From NCBI RefSeq assembly GCF_022539505.1, contig NC_061510.1:276106330-276170329 (forward strand): a stretch of 64,000 bases of DNA, given 5' to 3'. Source of the stretch: Lolium rigidum. Taxonomy: Eukaryota; Streptophyta; Magnoliopsida; Poales; Poaceae. Of the stretch, positions 12,231-22,535 are shown piece after piece (within the stretch, counting starts at the first letter, position 1; each line of letters starts with the position of its first letter). Below the pieces are notes generated by a model. That model made no database searches. It had not been told where the DNA came from and worked only from the letters and a program-made list of their open reading frames with translations. A program made the translations under genes and the position numbers.

Positions 12231-12514
12231 TGGGCCTTCGTCTTCCTCCCGACGCTGCTAACTTGCGGGGGCTCTAACTTTCACCTCGGAGCTCGGATTG
12301 AGGCGTGGTTTGTTGCGTTGGAAAGGTATTTCCAAGGGCTACAACTTTTCTGTAGGGCTCCGGGGCTATGGTGATGAAATTGTGGGCGGTTTTGAGGGAT
12401 GCCGCCGGTGAGCTTGTGGGCGCCGGTGAGCTGCGAGGAGTGCAAAAGGGAGGCGCTAGGGAGAAGAGAGGGAGGTTGTGAGATGGTGTGGTGCTGTACA
12501 GGGCGTGGGGCGGG

Positions 12515-12522
12515 TTTATATA
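12515..12522 (-). promoter_or_regulatory. Likely TATA box of the minus-strand LTR (3' LTR copy)
   Basis: Minus-strand reading gives CACTATATAAACCC within a GC-rich region, a good plant TATA context. The second LTR has the identical site at 41805-41812. Confidence 0.6.
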
Positions 12523-14521
12523 GTGTCCAGGGGAGAGGGGCGGGGCATGGCCGGCATGATGGCCATGTCGCCGGGCGCGTGGCTACAGGGTGTTCTGGGC
12601 CGAACGGTCATGTCTAGGAGGTGCGTGGGGGAGAGAGGAAGCTAGTGGCGCAGTAGGAATCATTGGTTTGCAGTGTGCACGCAGAGAGGTGATGGTGTCC
12701 ACAGGAGGGTGATCATGGACAATGGCATGAGCATGGTGGTCGAGTCCTTGCTCTCCTCCACCCAGGACCATGTCTGGAAGGTGCCTAGGGTCCAGGGGAC
12801 TGTAGGTGACATGATTAGAGGGAGGGAAAAGGGTCAGGGCATGGGGGTGCATGGTGGTGAGCATGTGAGAGGCATGGTGTGACATGGGCTATGCTATGCT
12901 TCTCCTGAGGTCAACCTTGGCATGGTGGGGGTCGGTGAGGTGAGTGAAGCTTATTTGACAAGGTGAGGGTGACTAGAGATGGAGGAGGACAAGGGTTGGC
13001 ATGGTGAGGTCTACATCAATGGCATGGGCTTGGCATGGTCCTCTTTGCATCATTTTCTTGGTCTATGAGTTCTGCAAGCTTGGTTGAGGTGTGATGAGTC
13101 TATGTGACATAGTGCACCAGGTTGGAGAGGGCTAGAGAGTGCACACTTGATTTATTCAAAAAGTGTATGTGGTACATGCAATGAGTGGCAATCATGAGCA
13201 TGGTGATCATGGCCAAGGTGGTGTCACTTCATTGAGGTGCTTTCAGAGTACAATGGTGTACTATCAAGGATGGAAAGAGAGGGAGAGAGAAAAAGTGAGA
13301 AAGTGATGATTAAAGTGGTTGTACCTCCATTTGATTCTATGTGTACCTCTTCCTTTTAATGCAATGATCTCTCTTGCACTTACTTTTGATCAAAATTCTG
13401 CATGGATGTGTTCTAAATGATGTTGGGAAACTATGTGTGGCATTGGTTTGAAATTTGGAGAGGTTTTGTGAAAATTCAAAAAGTGGAGGGAATCTAGAAT
13501 TTGTTTCAAGGTGGCATCTTGGGTTGACTAAATAGAGCAATGGTCAAAGCTTTGGTCAAAGTGGTCAACACGAAAAATGTTCATCTTGATGAGGTCTTGG
13601 ATGAGGTGCAAAGAGTTGTTAGGGTTTGGTTTAAGAATCTCTTAATAGAAGAGCTCAAAGTGGGTAAGATAATATAAAATGGCCAAATGACCATTATCAT
13701 ATATAAGTTGCATTTGAATTCTTCTTTGATTTGATTTGGGTTTCTTTGATGCAATTGTGTTTGTTTATCATATATAAGCATTCTACAAGCAAGAGATCAA
13801 GCAATGGTGGCCTTTGGTGAAGATTTGCAAAATTGGTCTTATGTGTATGTGAGTGAAATTGGGATTATCTCACAATTTGATTTCTCTTCATTTGATTTGA
13901 CTTTTGTTGACTCTAATGTGGTTCTTATTAGTTTAGAAACATTTTAAGAGCATTGAAACCAATTCAAATGGTCTTGTTCAAAGATTTGCAAATTTGGCCT
14001 TAATACATAAGAGATGAGGTGTCAAAATTTTACTAAACTTGTAAGTGGTTGATCTTGCTTCACTTGGACATGGGTTAGGGTCCATTTAGTGTTATATTAG
14101 GTTTAGAGATGGTCTCACATCCTTTGGTCAAGGTTTAAAGTCATAGGGCAAAAATTGAGGATTATGGCTATGTGTCACATATGCCTTTATGCATATGTTG
14201 CATTTTAGTTTTAGTTTGACTTGGTTTGACCCAAATGGTGTGGTTGAGTGTTGAAATGGTATATAGGAGTGATCCCACCATTCATAACAAATATTAGGGT
14301 CAAGGTTCCCAAATTCATAAATTTGCATTTTACTCTCATATGCCTCTATGGCATTTTTAGTTTCTTTGTAATTTCTTTGGTTTCACTTTGGATTTGGTTT
14401 GATAAGTGCTAGGTAGAGTGTATGAAGGTTTTCCAAACCTCTAAACAAAGTAGAAAGGTCTAGGGTAAAGATTTGTAAAAATAACCATAGGCACATATGC
14501 CTTTTTCCTATTTAATTTCCT

Positions 14522-14530
14522 TTTATTTTA
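14522..14530. other. 9-bp target site duplication of the Mutator element, left
   Basis: TTTATTTTA here is repeated at 22097-22105, directly after the other end of the insertion. The uninterrupted LTR copy at about 43812 has it once. Nine bases is the standard Mutator duplication. Confidence 0.9.
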
Positions 14531-14626
14531 GGGATTTCTATTTTCGTGCCCCTGGTTCGTTAGTTGTACTCAGTTTTCCCCAGTCCCTTAGTTTTTCCTC
14601 AGTTTTCCCCTCCTCTAGTTTGAAAC
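14531..14626 (+). repeat. Left terminal inverted repeat of the MULE
   Basis: Mirrors 22000-22096. It contains two spaced copies of CTCAGTTTTCCCC, a motif that also occurs at 44550, 44594, 45051 and 47040-47080, where other Mutator ends are suspected. Confidence 0.9.
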
Positions 14627-14841
14627 ACGCACAAGTGCTGGAACGGCCGGTAGCCGTCAGGTCAGAGGCCTTGACCGTTAGTCCGGCCGGGTGGGGCCGC
14701 ACGGGGGCAGCTCCTCCACGGCCGTCTCGTGGCGACGGGTAGGGTCAGGAGACACGTCGGAGCAGCCATCCATTTATCGCTGACGTGTGGGCCGTTTTAT
14801 TTTTCATGATTTTATATGCGGTGCTGCCAATGACAAATGGG

Positions 14842-15412
14842 GCCGCTCTATAGGGCTGCCGCAGCCAATGACCAGTGGGGTCGTATATTTTTCGATAAAA
14901 GACATATATTGCCGCTCTGTGGGGCTGCCGCGGCCAATGACCGAGTGGGGTCGTCTATTTATTTAGGAAACTCATATATTGCCGCTCTGTGGGGCCTCCG
15001 CAGCCAATGACCGGTGGGGTCGTATATTTTTCGAGTAAAAGACATATATTGCCGCTACGTGGGGCTGCCGCGAGCAATTGACCGGTGGGGTCGTCTATTT
15101 ATTAAGAGAAACTCATATATTGCCGCTCTGTGGGGCCTCCGCGGCCAATGACCGGTGGGGTCGTCTATTTTTCGGTAAAAGACATATATTGCCGCTACGT
15201 GGGGCTGCCGCAGCCAATGACCGGTGGGGTCGTCTATTTATTTAGAGAAACTCATATATTGCCGCTCTGTGGGGCCTCCGCAGCCAATGACCGGTGGGGT
15301 CGTCTATTTTTCGAGGAAAAGACATATATTGCCGCTCCGTGGGGCTGCCGCAGCCAATGACCGGTGGGGTCGTCTATTTATTTAGAGAGAAAAAATCATA
15401 TATTGCCGCTCC
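14842..15412. repeat. 70-bp tandem repeats in an alternating A-B (140-bp) order
   Basis: The start CCGCTnnGTGGGGC recurs at 14911, 14981, 15051, 15122, 15191, 15261 and 15331, giving a period of 70. Units alternate between a type with TTTTTCG..AAAAGACATATATT and a type with ATTTATTTAG...ACTCATATATT. The array has thus spread as dimers. It sits 0.2-0.9 kb inside the left MULE end, upstream of the coiled-coil ORF. Confidence 0.85.
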
Positions 15413-15810
15413 GATATATGTCTTTAGAGAATATCATAGAGAGAAGCAACAAGTTCGCTAATTAATTATTCTTAAGCTAGACCGGAGAAGCGGCGGCGGC
15501 TCGTTCCCCACCGTCGGCCGGAGCAGCCATCGCCGGCGCCTCGTCGCGCCGCCGGCTGCGTCCCCGGCGGCGTCGGACGAGCTGCGGCGCTGCACGTCAA
15601 CCACGGCTCCGGCACTTGTTTCGTCCGCACGCATTGTACCCACCGCGAGGAAAGTCCGCCGCAAGCGGATCCGCCGCCCACGACGGCCGGGATTTGTTCC
15701 GCGCACCAATTGGCATAGCTTGGTAAGACCTCCAGCTTCCGCCTCCCCCGCCCCCTAATCGATTCGGTTCCCGTAATTTATTGGAGTTTGCAGGTACGAA
15801 ATAGTGCTCA

Positions 15811-16361
15811 ATGTCTCGTCGTAGCGGGTACACCGGCGAGGGTGGGGATTCGATCATGTCGTGGCCACGTTCTACTTCTCCTACCTCGTCGGAAGTGCAG
15901 GTATATAGCTTCAGCTCTCTGTACTACCGTTGAATTTGAAGTTCCGCCATGGCTTGTTGGGGTGATTTCAGTTGTTCTTTTTTCCATTATTGTTACAGTT
16001 AGCCAGGCAAGCCGATGATCCATGGTACATTGCATACCAAGATGAATCAACCCAGTGGTGTAGCCGGAGGATGGATTTGGAGGAGAAGGTGGCCAATTTA
16101 GGTGATGAATTGGCCCGTAAAAACCTGATGATATTCGAGCTGAAGCGTATTGTGGAGGAAGAAAAGAAGAATTCAGAGCTTATTCGCAAGGAGAAGTTGA
16201 GAGTTGAGACAGATCTTGCCGTATTTGATCAAGTGGTAGAAAATCTAGAACATGAACTTAAAGTGATGGGAGAGGAGAAAAGTAGATTCATACGTGCAGT
16301 TTTATTAGGTGTCATCCTCTGTCCTAGCGGTTATGTGGTTACGGTAGACGATTTAGTATAG
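15811..16361 (+). CDS. Two-exon coiled-coil ORF carried by the MULE, function unknown
   Basis: Exon 1 is 15811-15900 and exon 2 is 15999-16361 (with stop). They are joined by a canonical intron with donor CAG|GTATAT and acceptor TTACAG, phase 0. The product is 150 aa: a Ser/Thr/Arg-rich start, the segment DDPWYIAYQDE near residue 36, a charged coiled coil of about residues 55-115 (heptad-like EEKVANLGDELARK and later), and a hydrophobic C-terminal stretch (AVLLGVILCPSGYVV) that could be a membrane anchor. An in-frame stop just upstream supports this ATG. An untranslated upstream exon may end at 15720, where a GTAAGA donor is followed by a TTTGCAG acceptor at 15793. No frameshift is seen. I do not recognise the family. 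It may be an accessory gene of this MULE type or a captured gene fragment. Confidence 0.6.
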
Positions 16362-16709
16362 AATTGTTATTCAGTAGATGGCTCTAACCACTGTATTTTG
16401 TTGTGGCTCTAAGCACTGTATTTCGGTGTACAATTTCCTACTTGTGCTAAGTAATGCGCACGATAATTTTAGCATGCATGAACATTTTATAAAAGTGAAG
16501 GGATCCCAAAAGTGAATGCATGTACCAGACCTCCGGATCAAATACATATCAATATCTTCCCAATCAAGTTGGGATAGAATTCAAATCATACATACGGATG
16601 TACATGGACACATCAAGAACGTGAAGAAGCTTTTTTGAGACGGAGGTAGTAGTTCAAACAATTTTATCCCAATTGGAAATTGAAAAATACAAATTTATAA
16701 TAATTTATC

Positions 16710-17032
16710 CTAATTTGCGCCATCAAACGTTGAAGCGATGTTATCGGCGATGGCTTCAATGTTCGTGGCATCGATGACCGGTGTCGGAACCGCCGCTGTC
16801 TTGGTGTACTTCACCGGCGACGGATCCGCGGAGGGCTGGATCGGCGGCTTTGCGGCGCGGTTGTAGACGATGGCTTCAATCGTCTTGGCATCGATTCGCA
16901 CTCTCGGCACCGGAAGTGAGACATCAACGAGGCTGGGTCTGCGTCGTCGAAGCGATGTTGTAGGCGATGGCTTCAATGTTCGTGGCATCGATGACCACCT
17001 GTCGGCACGGCCGCCGTCTTGGTGTTCTTCAT
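16710..17032 (-). pseudogene. Small ORF with three IDAxxIEAI repeats, broken by a frameshift
   Basis: On the minus strand an ATG at 17032 opens MKNTKTAAVPT. Three imperfect repeats of about 35 residues follow, each centred on (V/R)IDA(T/K)(N/T)IEAI. The frame shifts once near 17000, where the DNA reads CACCTG and the sister repeat at about 16780 reads CGGTG. The last two repeats are open to the stop at 16710-16712. The function is unknown. The preserved reading frame across repeats suggests it was once coding, possibly as another accessory gene of the MULE. Confidence 0.4.
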
Positions 17033-17125
17033 CATTCAACGAGATCTGAGAATAGAATCGAAAGTGAGACAGAGAGAGACATTTCAACTATTTCGACGGT
17101 TAGATCCTCACCGGCACTCTTAGAT

Positions 17126-17466
17126 CCACGGCGCACGCACGGTTAGATGCACGCCGCCGCACGCCTGCGGTTAGATCCGCGCCGCCGCCGCCGCCGCCGC
17201 ACGCACGGTTAGATCTGCGCCGCCGCGGAGCCGCCGCACGCACGGTTAGATCCGCGCCGCCGCACGCACGGTTAGATCCGCGCCGCCGCACGCCGCCGCA
17301 CACACGGTTAGATCTGCGCCGCCGCGGGCCGCCGCACGCACGGTTAGATCCGCGCCGCCGCCGCACGCACGGTTAGATCCGCGCCGCCGCACGCCACCGC
17401 AAGCACGGTTAGATCCGCGCCGCCGCACGCCACCGCAAGCACGGTTAGATCCGCGCCGCCGCACGC
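17126..17466. repeat. GC-rich minisatellite with GGTTAGATC core
   Basis: About ten copies of CACGGTTAGATC(C/T)GCGCCGCCGC with variable CCGCCG spacers, roughly 24-38 bp apart. It reads as SNRACGG repeats in one minus-strand frame, which I take as a by-product of the repeat. Confidence 0.85.
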
Positions 17467-17639
17467 TACGGTTGAGAGAGGAGGGTTGGTAGGTATGTGC
17501 TCTGCTCTTGTCTCCGTATGCGTCCATCGTGGTCCATAGATACAACCAATGATCGAACGGTGCAAGCGTTCGTTGAGCTTTCATCCAACCAAGATCCGTG
17601 TGACATACATCTCGACCAATCAGAGATCAGCCGGTGAGT

Positions 17640-17800
17640 ACAAGTTAGGAAAGCTGAGTAGAGCTGAGAGGGGAAAAGTGAGGAAATGTTTATCGGAAGG
17701 GCAAAGCTGAGTATGGCTGAGTAAGACAAGTGGGCCCGGAGGGAAAGCTGAGTAACACTAAGTAAAACGAGGGCACCCAAATAATAAACGGACTAAGGGA
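17640..17800. repeat. Diverged Mutator-end-like motif array inside the MULE
   Basis: Repeated AGCTGAGTA and GGGAAAGCTGAGTAACACTAAG, then GAGGGCACCCAAATAATAAACGG, match the order of the right MULE end (GGGGAAAACTGAGTACAAC, then GGGGCACGAAAATAGAAATCCC) with many changes. This may be an old second MULE end nested inside, or an internal TIR duplication. Confidence 0.45.
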
Positions 17801-18145
17801 AATTGAAGCTTTTGGCATAAAAATTGTAAAATTGTGTTATTTGAACAATATATTACATTTTGGCCGACTAGATATTGTTTGCAACTCAAAGATACACAAG
17901 TGTGACGAATTTGGACTCATTTGGACAAAGTTTGTAAGCATAGTGGGTATTTGGGAGGTGTATTGAGCGAAAGCCCTGCATCTTCATATCTAGTAGCTCA
18001 TGGACTAGGAAGTGGTTTTGAAGCTTTTGGCATAAAAACTTCATATCTCTATATTTCCTTTTCCATTATTATTTCTCTAGGTTGTAGGTAACATAACAAG
18101 GCTCAATGGGAAGGTTCCACCATGTTTTGAATTATTTTGAATTGA

Positions 18146-18195
18146 ACCCTAAAATGTTAAAACCCTAAAACCCTAAAACCCTAAAACCCTAAAAT
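18146..18195. repeat. Telomere-like ACCCTAAA repeats
   Basis: Four consecutive AACCCTAAA-type units plus two spaced ones occur within 50 bp. The period is eight (ACCCTAAA), not the seven of plant telomeres, so this is a small telomere-like tract and not a telomere remnant. Confidence 0.6.
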
Positions 18196-18222
18196 GATAA
18201 ATGTGGCTTAAATGTGGCATAC

Positions 18223-18400
18223 AAATTGTTCATACAAATTCAAATTGTTCAACACAAAGGCATCCCCAATACAAATTGTTCAACACAAAGGGATCCCCAA
18301 TACAAAGGGAACCCCAATACAAAGGGAACCCCAATACAAATTGTTCAACACAAAGGGATCCCCAATACAAAGGGAACCCCAATACAAATTGTTCATACAA
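18223..18400. repeat. Direct repeats of ACAAATTGTTCA and CCCCAATACAAAGGGAA
   Basis: Alternating units CCCCAATACAAATTGTTCAA and CCCCAATACAAAGGGAA repeat about seven times just downstream of the transposase stop codon. All three plus-strand frames stay open because the array has no stops. I see no coding signal. Confidence 0.7.
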
Positions 18401-18402
18401 AT

Positions 18403-21400
18403 TCAAATTAGTTGTTCAGAATAAAATCTTTTTCTTGCTCCTGGTGTGACTCGCGGGGCTACCACCTTACTCCGGGTAACCCTACCGGGGATATTACCGG
18501 TGTCTACCTTCCTTTTGCCCTCTTTCTTGTTCTTCTTCTTCTGCGAAGCTTCTGCTTTTTCTTCCGCCATGAGCTCTTCGAAGTGTGCATCACACATGGC
18601 CTTACAACTATCGAGGCAATGTCGATAATACTTGTTGACTCTCCTCTGGACTCATCGGTTGAAGCCATTCTACATCCATCTGTTCCCTCTGCTCTCGATC
18701 CATCGGTTCAATCTCCTCATGTTGAGCTCGCTGCTTCAATCTCCTCTCGCATTTCTTTGCTTCAATCTCCTCATGTTGAGCTGCTTGCTTCAATCTCCTC
18801 TGCATTTCTTTGCTTCAATCTCCTCATGTTGAGCTGCTGCTTCAATCTCAAGTTGAATTGCTTGCTTCATTCTCCTTCGCATTTTCTGCTCCCGCCTGAT
18901 CTTCCATTCCAAAAGCCGGATCAACTCCATTTTTACAAAGCCTAGCAATGTGTCCGGGGATTCCACAACGTTTGCACTTACGTTTTCGAATCGGTGCACC
19001 ACCCTCTGCACTAGCTCGATCCTATTCTTCCTCGGCCTACCTGCCGGTCTAGTCAATCTTGGAGAGTACGGTTTGAAGCCTGGATCGACTTTCATCCATT
19101 GGTCTTTTCCCAACAAGGTAGGAACATTCATAGCATATGCAGCCCTAAATTTTGCAACGAGAGAAATACTCGACACATACTGATCAACTTCACCATCTTC
19201 ACCCCCTATAACACTCATGAAAAACAATGCGTGTATGCGGGGTATCCCACGGATCTGCCATCCCCTACAATGGCATGTCCTATCAACCAAACTCACTTGG
19301 ATACCTCCACTGCTCGTTTTTCTTGTCGGTGTAGGTTACCTCAGCCTCCATTCCTTTTCGACGCATTGCATCCTCAATTGTTTTGCCCTCTCATGCAAAG
19401 ACTTAATCAAAGATGGGAGCATGAGATGGCCAACATAATTTGTGGATGCAATTCTTTGACATGAATCGATCTTTATCATGATCATCTGCCTAATCTTATC
19501 AAATATTTGCCACAGCATAAGCCCTTTCAATGACTTGACCTTTGAGTTGAAACTCTCCGCAAGGTTACTTGTTACATAGTCTACCTTGCAAATTTCATTG
19601 AATTGGCTTCTTGACCACACCCTACCATGATGTTCATCCAAGTACTCCTTCACCCCAGGTTTTTGTTTATACAACACATCCAAATGAAACTTATGCTTCC
19701 TAGAGCTGCATGTGTATGAAGCTGGCCATAGGTTGTCAGTAAAAACTTTACCCTTGAATTTCTTTGTAAAATTCTGTACCAAGTGTCGCATACATTCCCT
19801 ATGCTCCACTCCAGGGAATACTGCTTCTACCGCACTCTCCAAACCTTTGCAAGCGTCTGTGTGGATAACAAGTCCTGGTGGATGACCTATAAGGTCGCGC
19901 AAGTTCTGCAGAAACCAAGTCCAACTTTCCTCTGACTCAACCTCCAAAACTCCATAAGCAACAGGGAACATCCAATTATGTCCATCAAGCTGCGAGTAGC
20001 AGCAACTAGCTGTCCTTTAAACCTACCATGAAGAGCTGATGCATCCACGGCCAAATAAGGCACACGCAACCAGTCCAAAAGCCTTTCCGACAAGCTTTGA
20101 AACAAACAAAAGCCCTTCTAAAACATTCCTTGTGCATTACCTTCCCGCTTTTCAATTTGTAGGGAAGCTGTATGCTTGTCTATTGCTACAACAACACTGC
20201 TGGACTAGCCATCTCCACTTCAGCTTTGAAAGTGTAAAGCAAGCGAAAGCTTTCATTCCATGGACCATTGATCTTGTCAAGAGCCATTTCCTTTGCATAG
20301 AACATCCTCATGTAAGGTACTTTCATCCCTTTATACTTCTCGACCACCTTTTCACGGAGTGCCGTTGGACCAAGTGAAGGAGTTTCTCTCAGCCAATCTA
20401 GGATTATATCTGCCAACCACCTAGTCTTCGCTAGCTTTGTTTTCATGTCCGGCTCTCCCCTAGAGGTGGACACCTATGGATCTCCTTATTAACCTTTATC
20501 TGAAACATAATGATAAGGGATGTCGAGTAATAGATAACAAATTTTACACCGTGATCTAAATACACAAGCTGGTTGGCGTAGTACCTGAACCAAGCTGCTT
20601 CACGCATTGTGGATGCATGCAGCCTAAACCTACACCTTGGGTATGGGCATTTAATTGTGAACCTACCTGGCTCACCTTTAATAACCTCATAATTATTCTT
20701 AGTGAGAATGTGATATGTAGTAATTGCATTACGGCGAGTCCATCATCGTTTGAAACACGGTGCCTTTTGCAAGCTGAGGATTCTCCCTGTTCCACTCAAT
20801 TGTTGGCAAGTCTTCGCCTTCGTAATCGGCTAAAACGAGGCTGTCATCGTTCTCATTCTTCTCTTCATCATCAGTCTCATCAAATCGGCACCAAAAGCAA
20901 TATCTTCCATGTATTGATCCTCCATTGCACGCTTCTTGCATCGATCTACCAATTCGGGAAACATTAACTCATCCTCATCATCTTCGGAGACTGATCCGCA
21001 ATCTCCGCATCGTCCTCCACATTGACCACAGGAACGATCCGGCTACCACTCGCACCGGGGACGGATGGTGCTGCTTGTGGACCTACAAGGATCGCCGCGG
21101 CGCACACTATTAGCGAGAGGCAGCAGCAGTAGAGAGACATGATGCCCGACCACCTGATGATGCCCCAACACCAGATGATGCCTGGCCCCTGTCCACGTGG
21201 ACACGAATTTTACCGAAATGGCAAGAAGCATTCAAAGCAAACAGAATTCCCAGATCATCGTCGGAAATTAGTGGAACCAATCTTCGCTCCGTGGTTGTTG
21301 AAATATTCGAAATGAACTGCATCGAGAGAGCTCCGGGAGTACTTATCGAAGATGTTAGCTTTCAAATCCCTCAACGAGATGGTGGTTGCAACCACCGCGG

Positions 21401-21778
21401 GGAAGTAAAACCCATTCATTAGGCGTTTAGAATCACGCGTAAAGCTAGAATCCAGCCTAACCACCAGCTGAAAAGCATGTGCTGGATCAATCCTATTCGA
21501 AAAGCAACGCGAGTTAGTTGAGCAACAACGATTGGCGCTCAAAAACTGCCTACTGTTAATTCACATAGGCGAGACGATGCTTACCCGGATGGAATCCATG
21601 CGTTAGATCCCTCCGATTCCCAATCTTCTCCGCGGCTGACGGGAAGAGGCGGTACACCAGACGGATATACAAACTCTCCCGCGACGGGGGTAGATCTAGA
21701 TCTGTTGGGGGCGGACCCCTCCCCGCCTCCCGGGGGTGGTGGTGGGGGCGGGGGCGGCTCGGCGGCGGACGACGCCAT
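18403..21778 (-). pseudogene. MuDR-type Mutator transposase, frameshifted
   Basis: In minus-strand order: a Pro/Gly-rich first exon from the ATG at 21778 to a donor at 21585 (GG|GTAAGC); a PB1-like domain at about 21540-21180 (SLRDLKANIFDKY, ISDDDLGILFALNA); an acidic linker at about 20940-20730; a remnant of the plant MuDR N-terminal DNA-binding domain at about 20700-20590; and the DDE catalytic core at about 20100-19530. The core shows YLAVDASALHGRFKG (first D), VIHTDACKGL (second D), ECMRHLVQNF (C2H motif) and NLAESFN (E). A SWIM zinc finger at about 19300 (CHCRGWQ) follows, in which the expected third Cys is Arg (GIPRIHA). Then come a CCHC knuckle near 18980 and a Gln/Glu-rich repeat tail to 18403. 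Several frameshifts, one near 19985, interrupt it. It is not functional as written. Confidence 0.85.
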
Positions 21779-21999
21779 AAGGTAGGAGGGCGAGGACGGG
21801 CGTGGCGGCGGAGGGCGGTGTGTGAGCTCCTCCGGTATCGGGCGGAGTGGAAAGCTTTGGGTGAGCTCCTCGAGTCAACGATCAACATAGTTCGAAAGAA
21901 ACGGTCAATTCAACACCAACGCGGCTCCCTAGCCGTCCACCGTGCACGGTGAAGGCCACTGACCGGACGGCAACCCTCCCGTCCGAGCGTCTGCGACGG

Positions 22000-22096
22000 G
22001 TTTCAAACTAGAGGGAGGGGAAAACTGAGGAAAAACTAAGGGGCTGGGGAAAACTGAGTACAACTAACGAACCAGGGGCACGAAAATAGAAATCCC
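22000..22096 (-). repeat. Right terminal inverted repeat of the MULE
   Basis: Reverse complement of 14531-14626 with few differences. It ends GAAATCCC, followed by the 9-bp duplication at 22097-22105. Confidence 0.9.
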
Positions 22097-22307
22097 TTTA
22101 TTTTATTTTAGCTAGGATGATGAAAAGAGGGGGGGTTTTAGGGTTTAAGGTTATTTCAAACTACTTTAACAAGCAATCATGGCAATAGCACAGGAATTAA
22201 GCAAGATCACAATGTATCACACTTAATTTAAGAAAAGTTTTTGTTGGTTCCAAAATTTGGGACTAGGAAATTCATTTGTTTTGTTTTGAAATTTTTGGGA
22301 TGTTACA

Positions 22308-22325
22308 AACCCTTCCCCCTTAAAC
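22308..22325 (-). other. Polypurine tract of the mini-Gag element
   Basis: Minus-strand reading TTTAAGGGGGAAGGG directly abuts the 3' LTR. It is nearly the same as the tract of the nested chromovirus (33259-33274), and the following LTR starts are also alike (TGTAACATCCC against TGTAACAACCC). Confidence 0.85.
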
Positions 22326-22344
22326 AAATCTCGTCCCGAGATTT
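22326..22344 (-). promoter_or_regulatory. Hairpin upstream of the polypurine tract, mini-Gag element
   Basis: Minus-strand AAATCTCG-GGA-CGAGATTT is a perfect 8-bp stem with a 3-nt purine loop, 18 nt from the LTR. It is homologous in position to hairpins at 4560, 33238 and 58526. Confidence 0.75.
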
Positions 22345-22383
22345 TAAGAAAAGTTAGGTTCCTAAGAGAGATTGAGCATTTTA

Positions 22384-22530
22384 TTAACAGGAAGACATAC
22401 TTGGCATGGTCCGGGGTGCTTCACGAGCTTCGATGGCAGATATATGTGGTAGAAACGACCGTTGTTGTTGTTCTGATTCCTTCTTCCGGCAAAGCGGCGC
22501 TGTTCTTTGAGCAGGTGCTGCGGTATTGGC
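22384..22530 (-). pseudogene. Mini-Gag ORF of the LTR element, 3' part
   Basis: This part continues the frame that breaks off at 38048. Across the 5-bp target duplication of the chromovirus the codons join without a shift: 98 codons on the right side and 48 here, ending with TAA at 22384-22386. It contains a Gln-rich stretch and HISAIEAREAP. The latter resembles the Gag-protease linker of the chromovirus (HVNAEQAQEAP) and is followed by an early stop, so the protease and the rest of pol are absent. A second frame reading NQNNNNGRFYH also looks Gag-like, which suggests an old frameshift near 22470. Confidence 0.7.
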
Positions 22531-22535
22531 GGCAA

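Larger units (their letters stand above)
14531..22096 (-). mobile_element. Mutator-like DNA transposon (MULE) with long TIRs and passenger ORFs
   Basis: The 7566-bp element has terminal inverted repeats starting GGGATTTCTATTTTCGTGCC, nearly identical for about 96 bp and recognisable for about 170 bp (left 14531-14626, right 22000-22096). A 9-bp duplication flanks it, and the empty site is visible in the sister LTR. It carries a degraded MuDR-type transposase on the minus strand (18403-21778), a two-exon coiled-coil ORF on the plus strand (15811-16361), a small repeat-protein ORF on the minus strand (16710-17032), and several tandem arrays. The strand given is that of the transposase. Confidence 0.9.
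9502..22307 (-). repeat. 3' LTR of the mini-Gag element, interrupted by a Mutator element
   Basis: The LTR matches 38794-44022 from end to end apart from the insertion at 14531-22096. Its length without the insertion and the duplicated 9 bp is 5231 bp, against 5229 bp for the other LTR. Confidence 0.92.

Noticed and set aside
12159..12885. ORFs of 70-100 codons in the GC-rich part of the 5.2-kb LTR
   Set aside because: Short, different between LTR copies, overlapping on both strands and around the predicted TATA box.
16630..16660. GAGACGGAGGTAGTA as a possible Stowaway MITE end
   Set aside because: Only one end resembles a MITE terminus and no partner with TA duplication was found within a few hundred bases.
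17100..17584. Minus-strand ORFs made of SNRACGG repeats
   Set aside because: They translate the GGTTAGATC minisatellite in several frames and have no flanking coding signal.
18201..18449. Three overlapping plus-strand ORFs with QYKGNPNT repeats
   Set aside because: All three frames are open because the tandem repeat contains no stops. This is a repeat effect.
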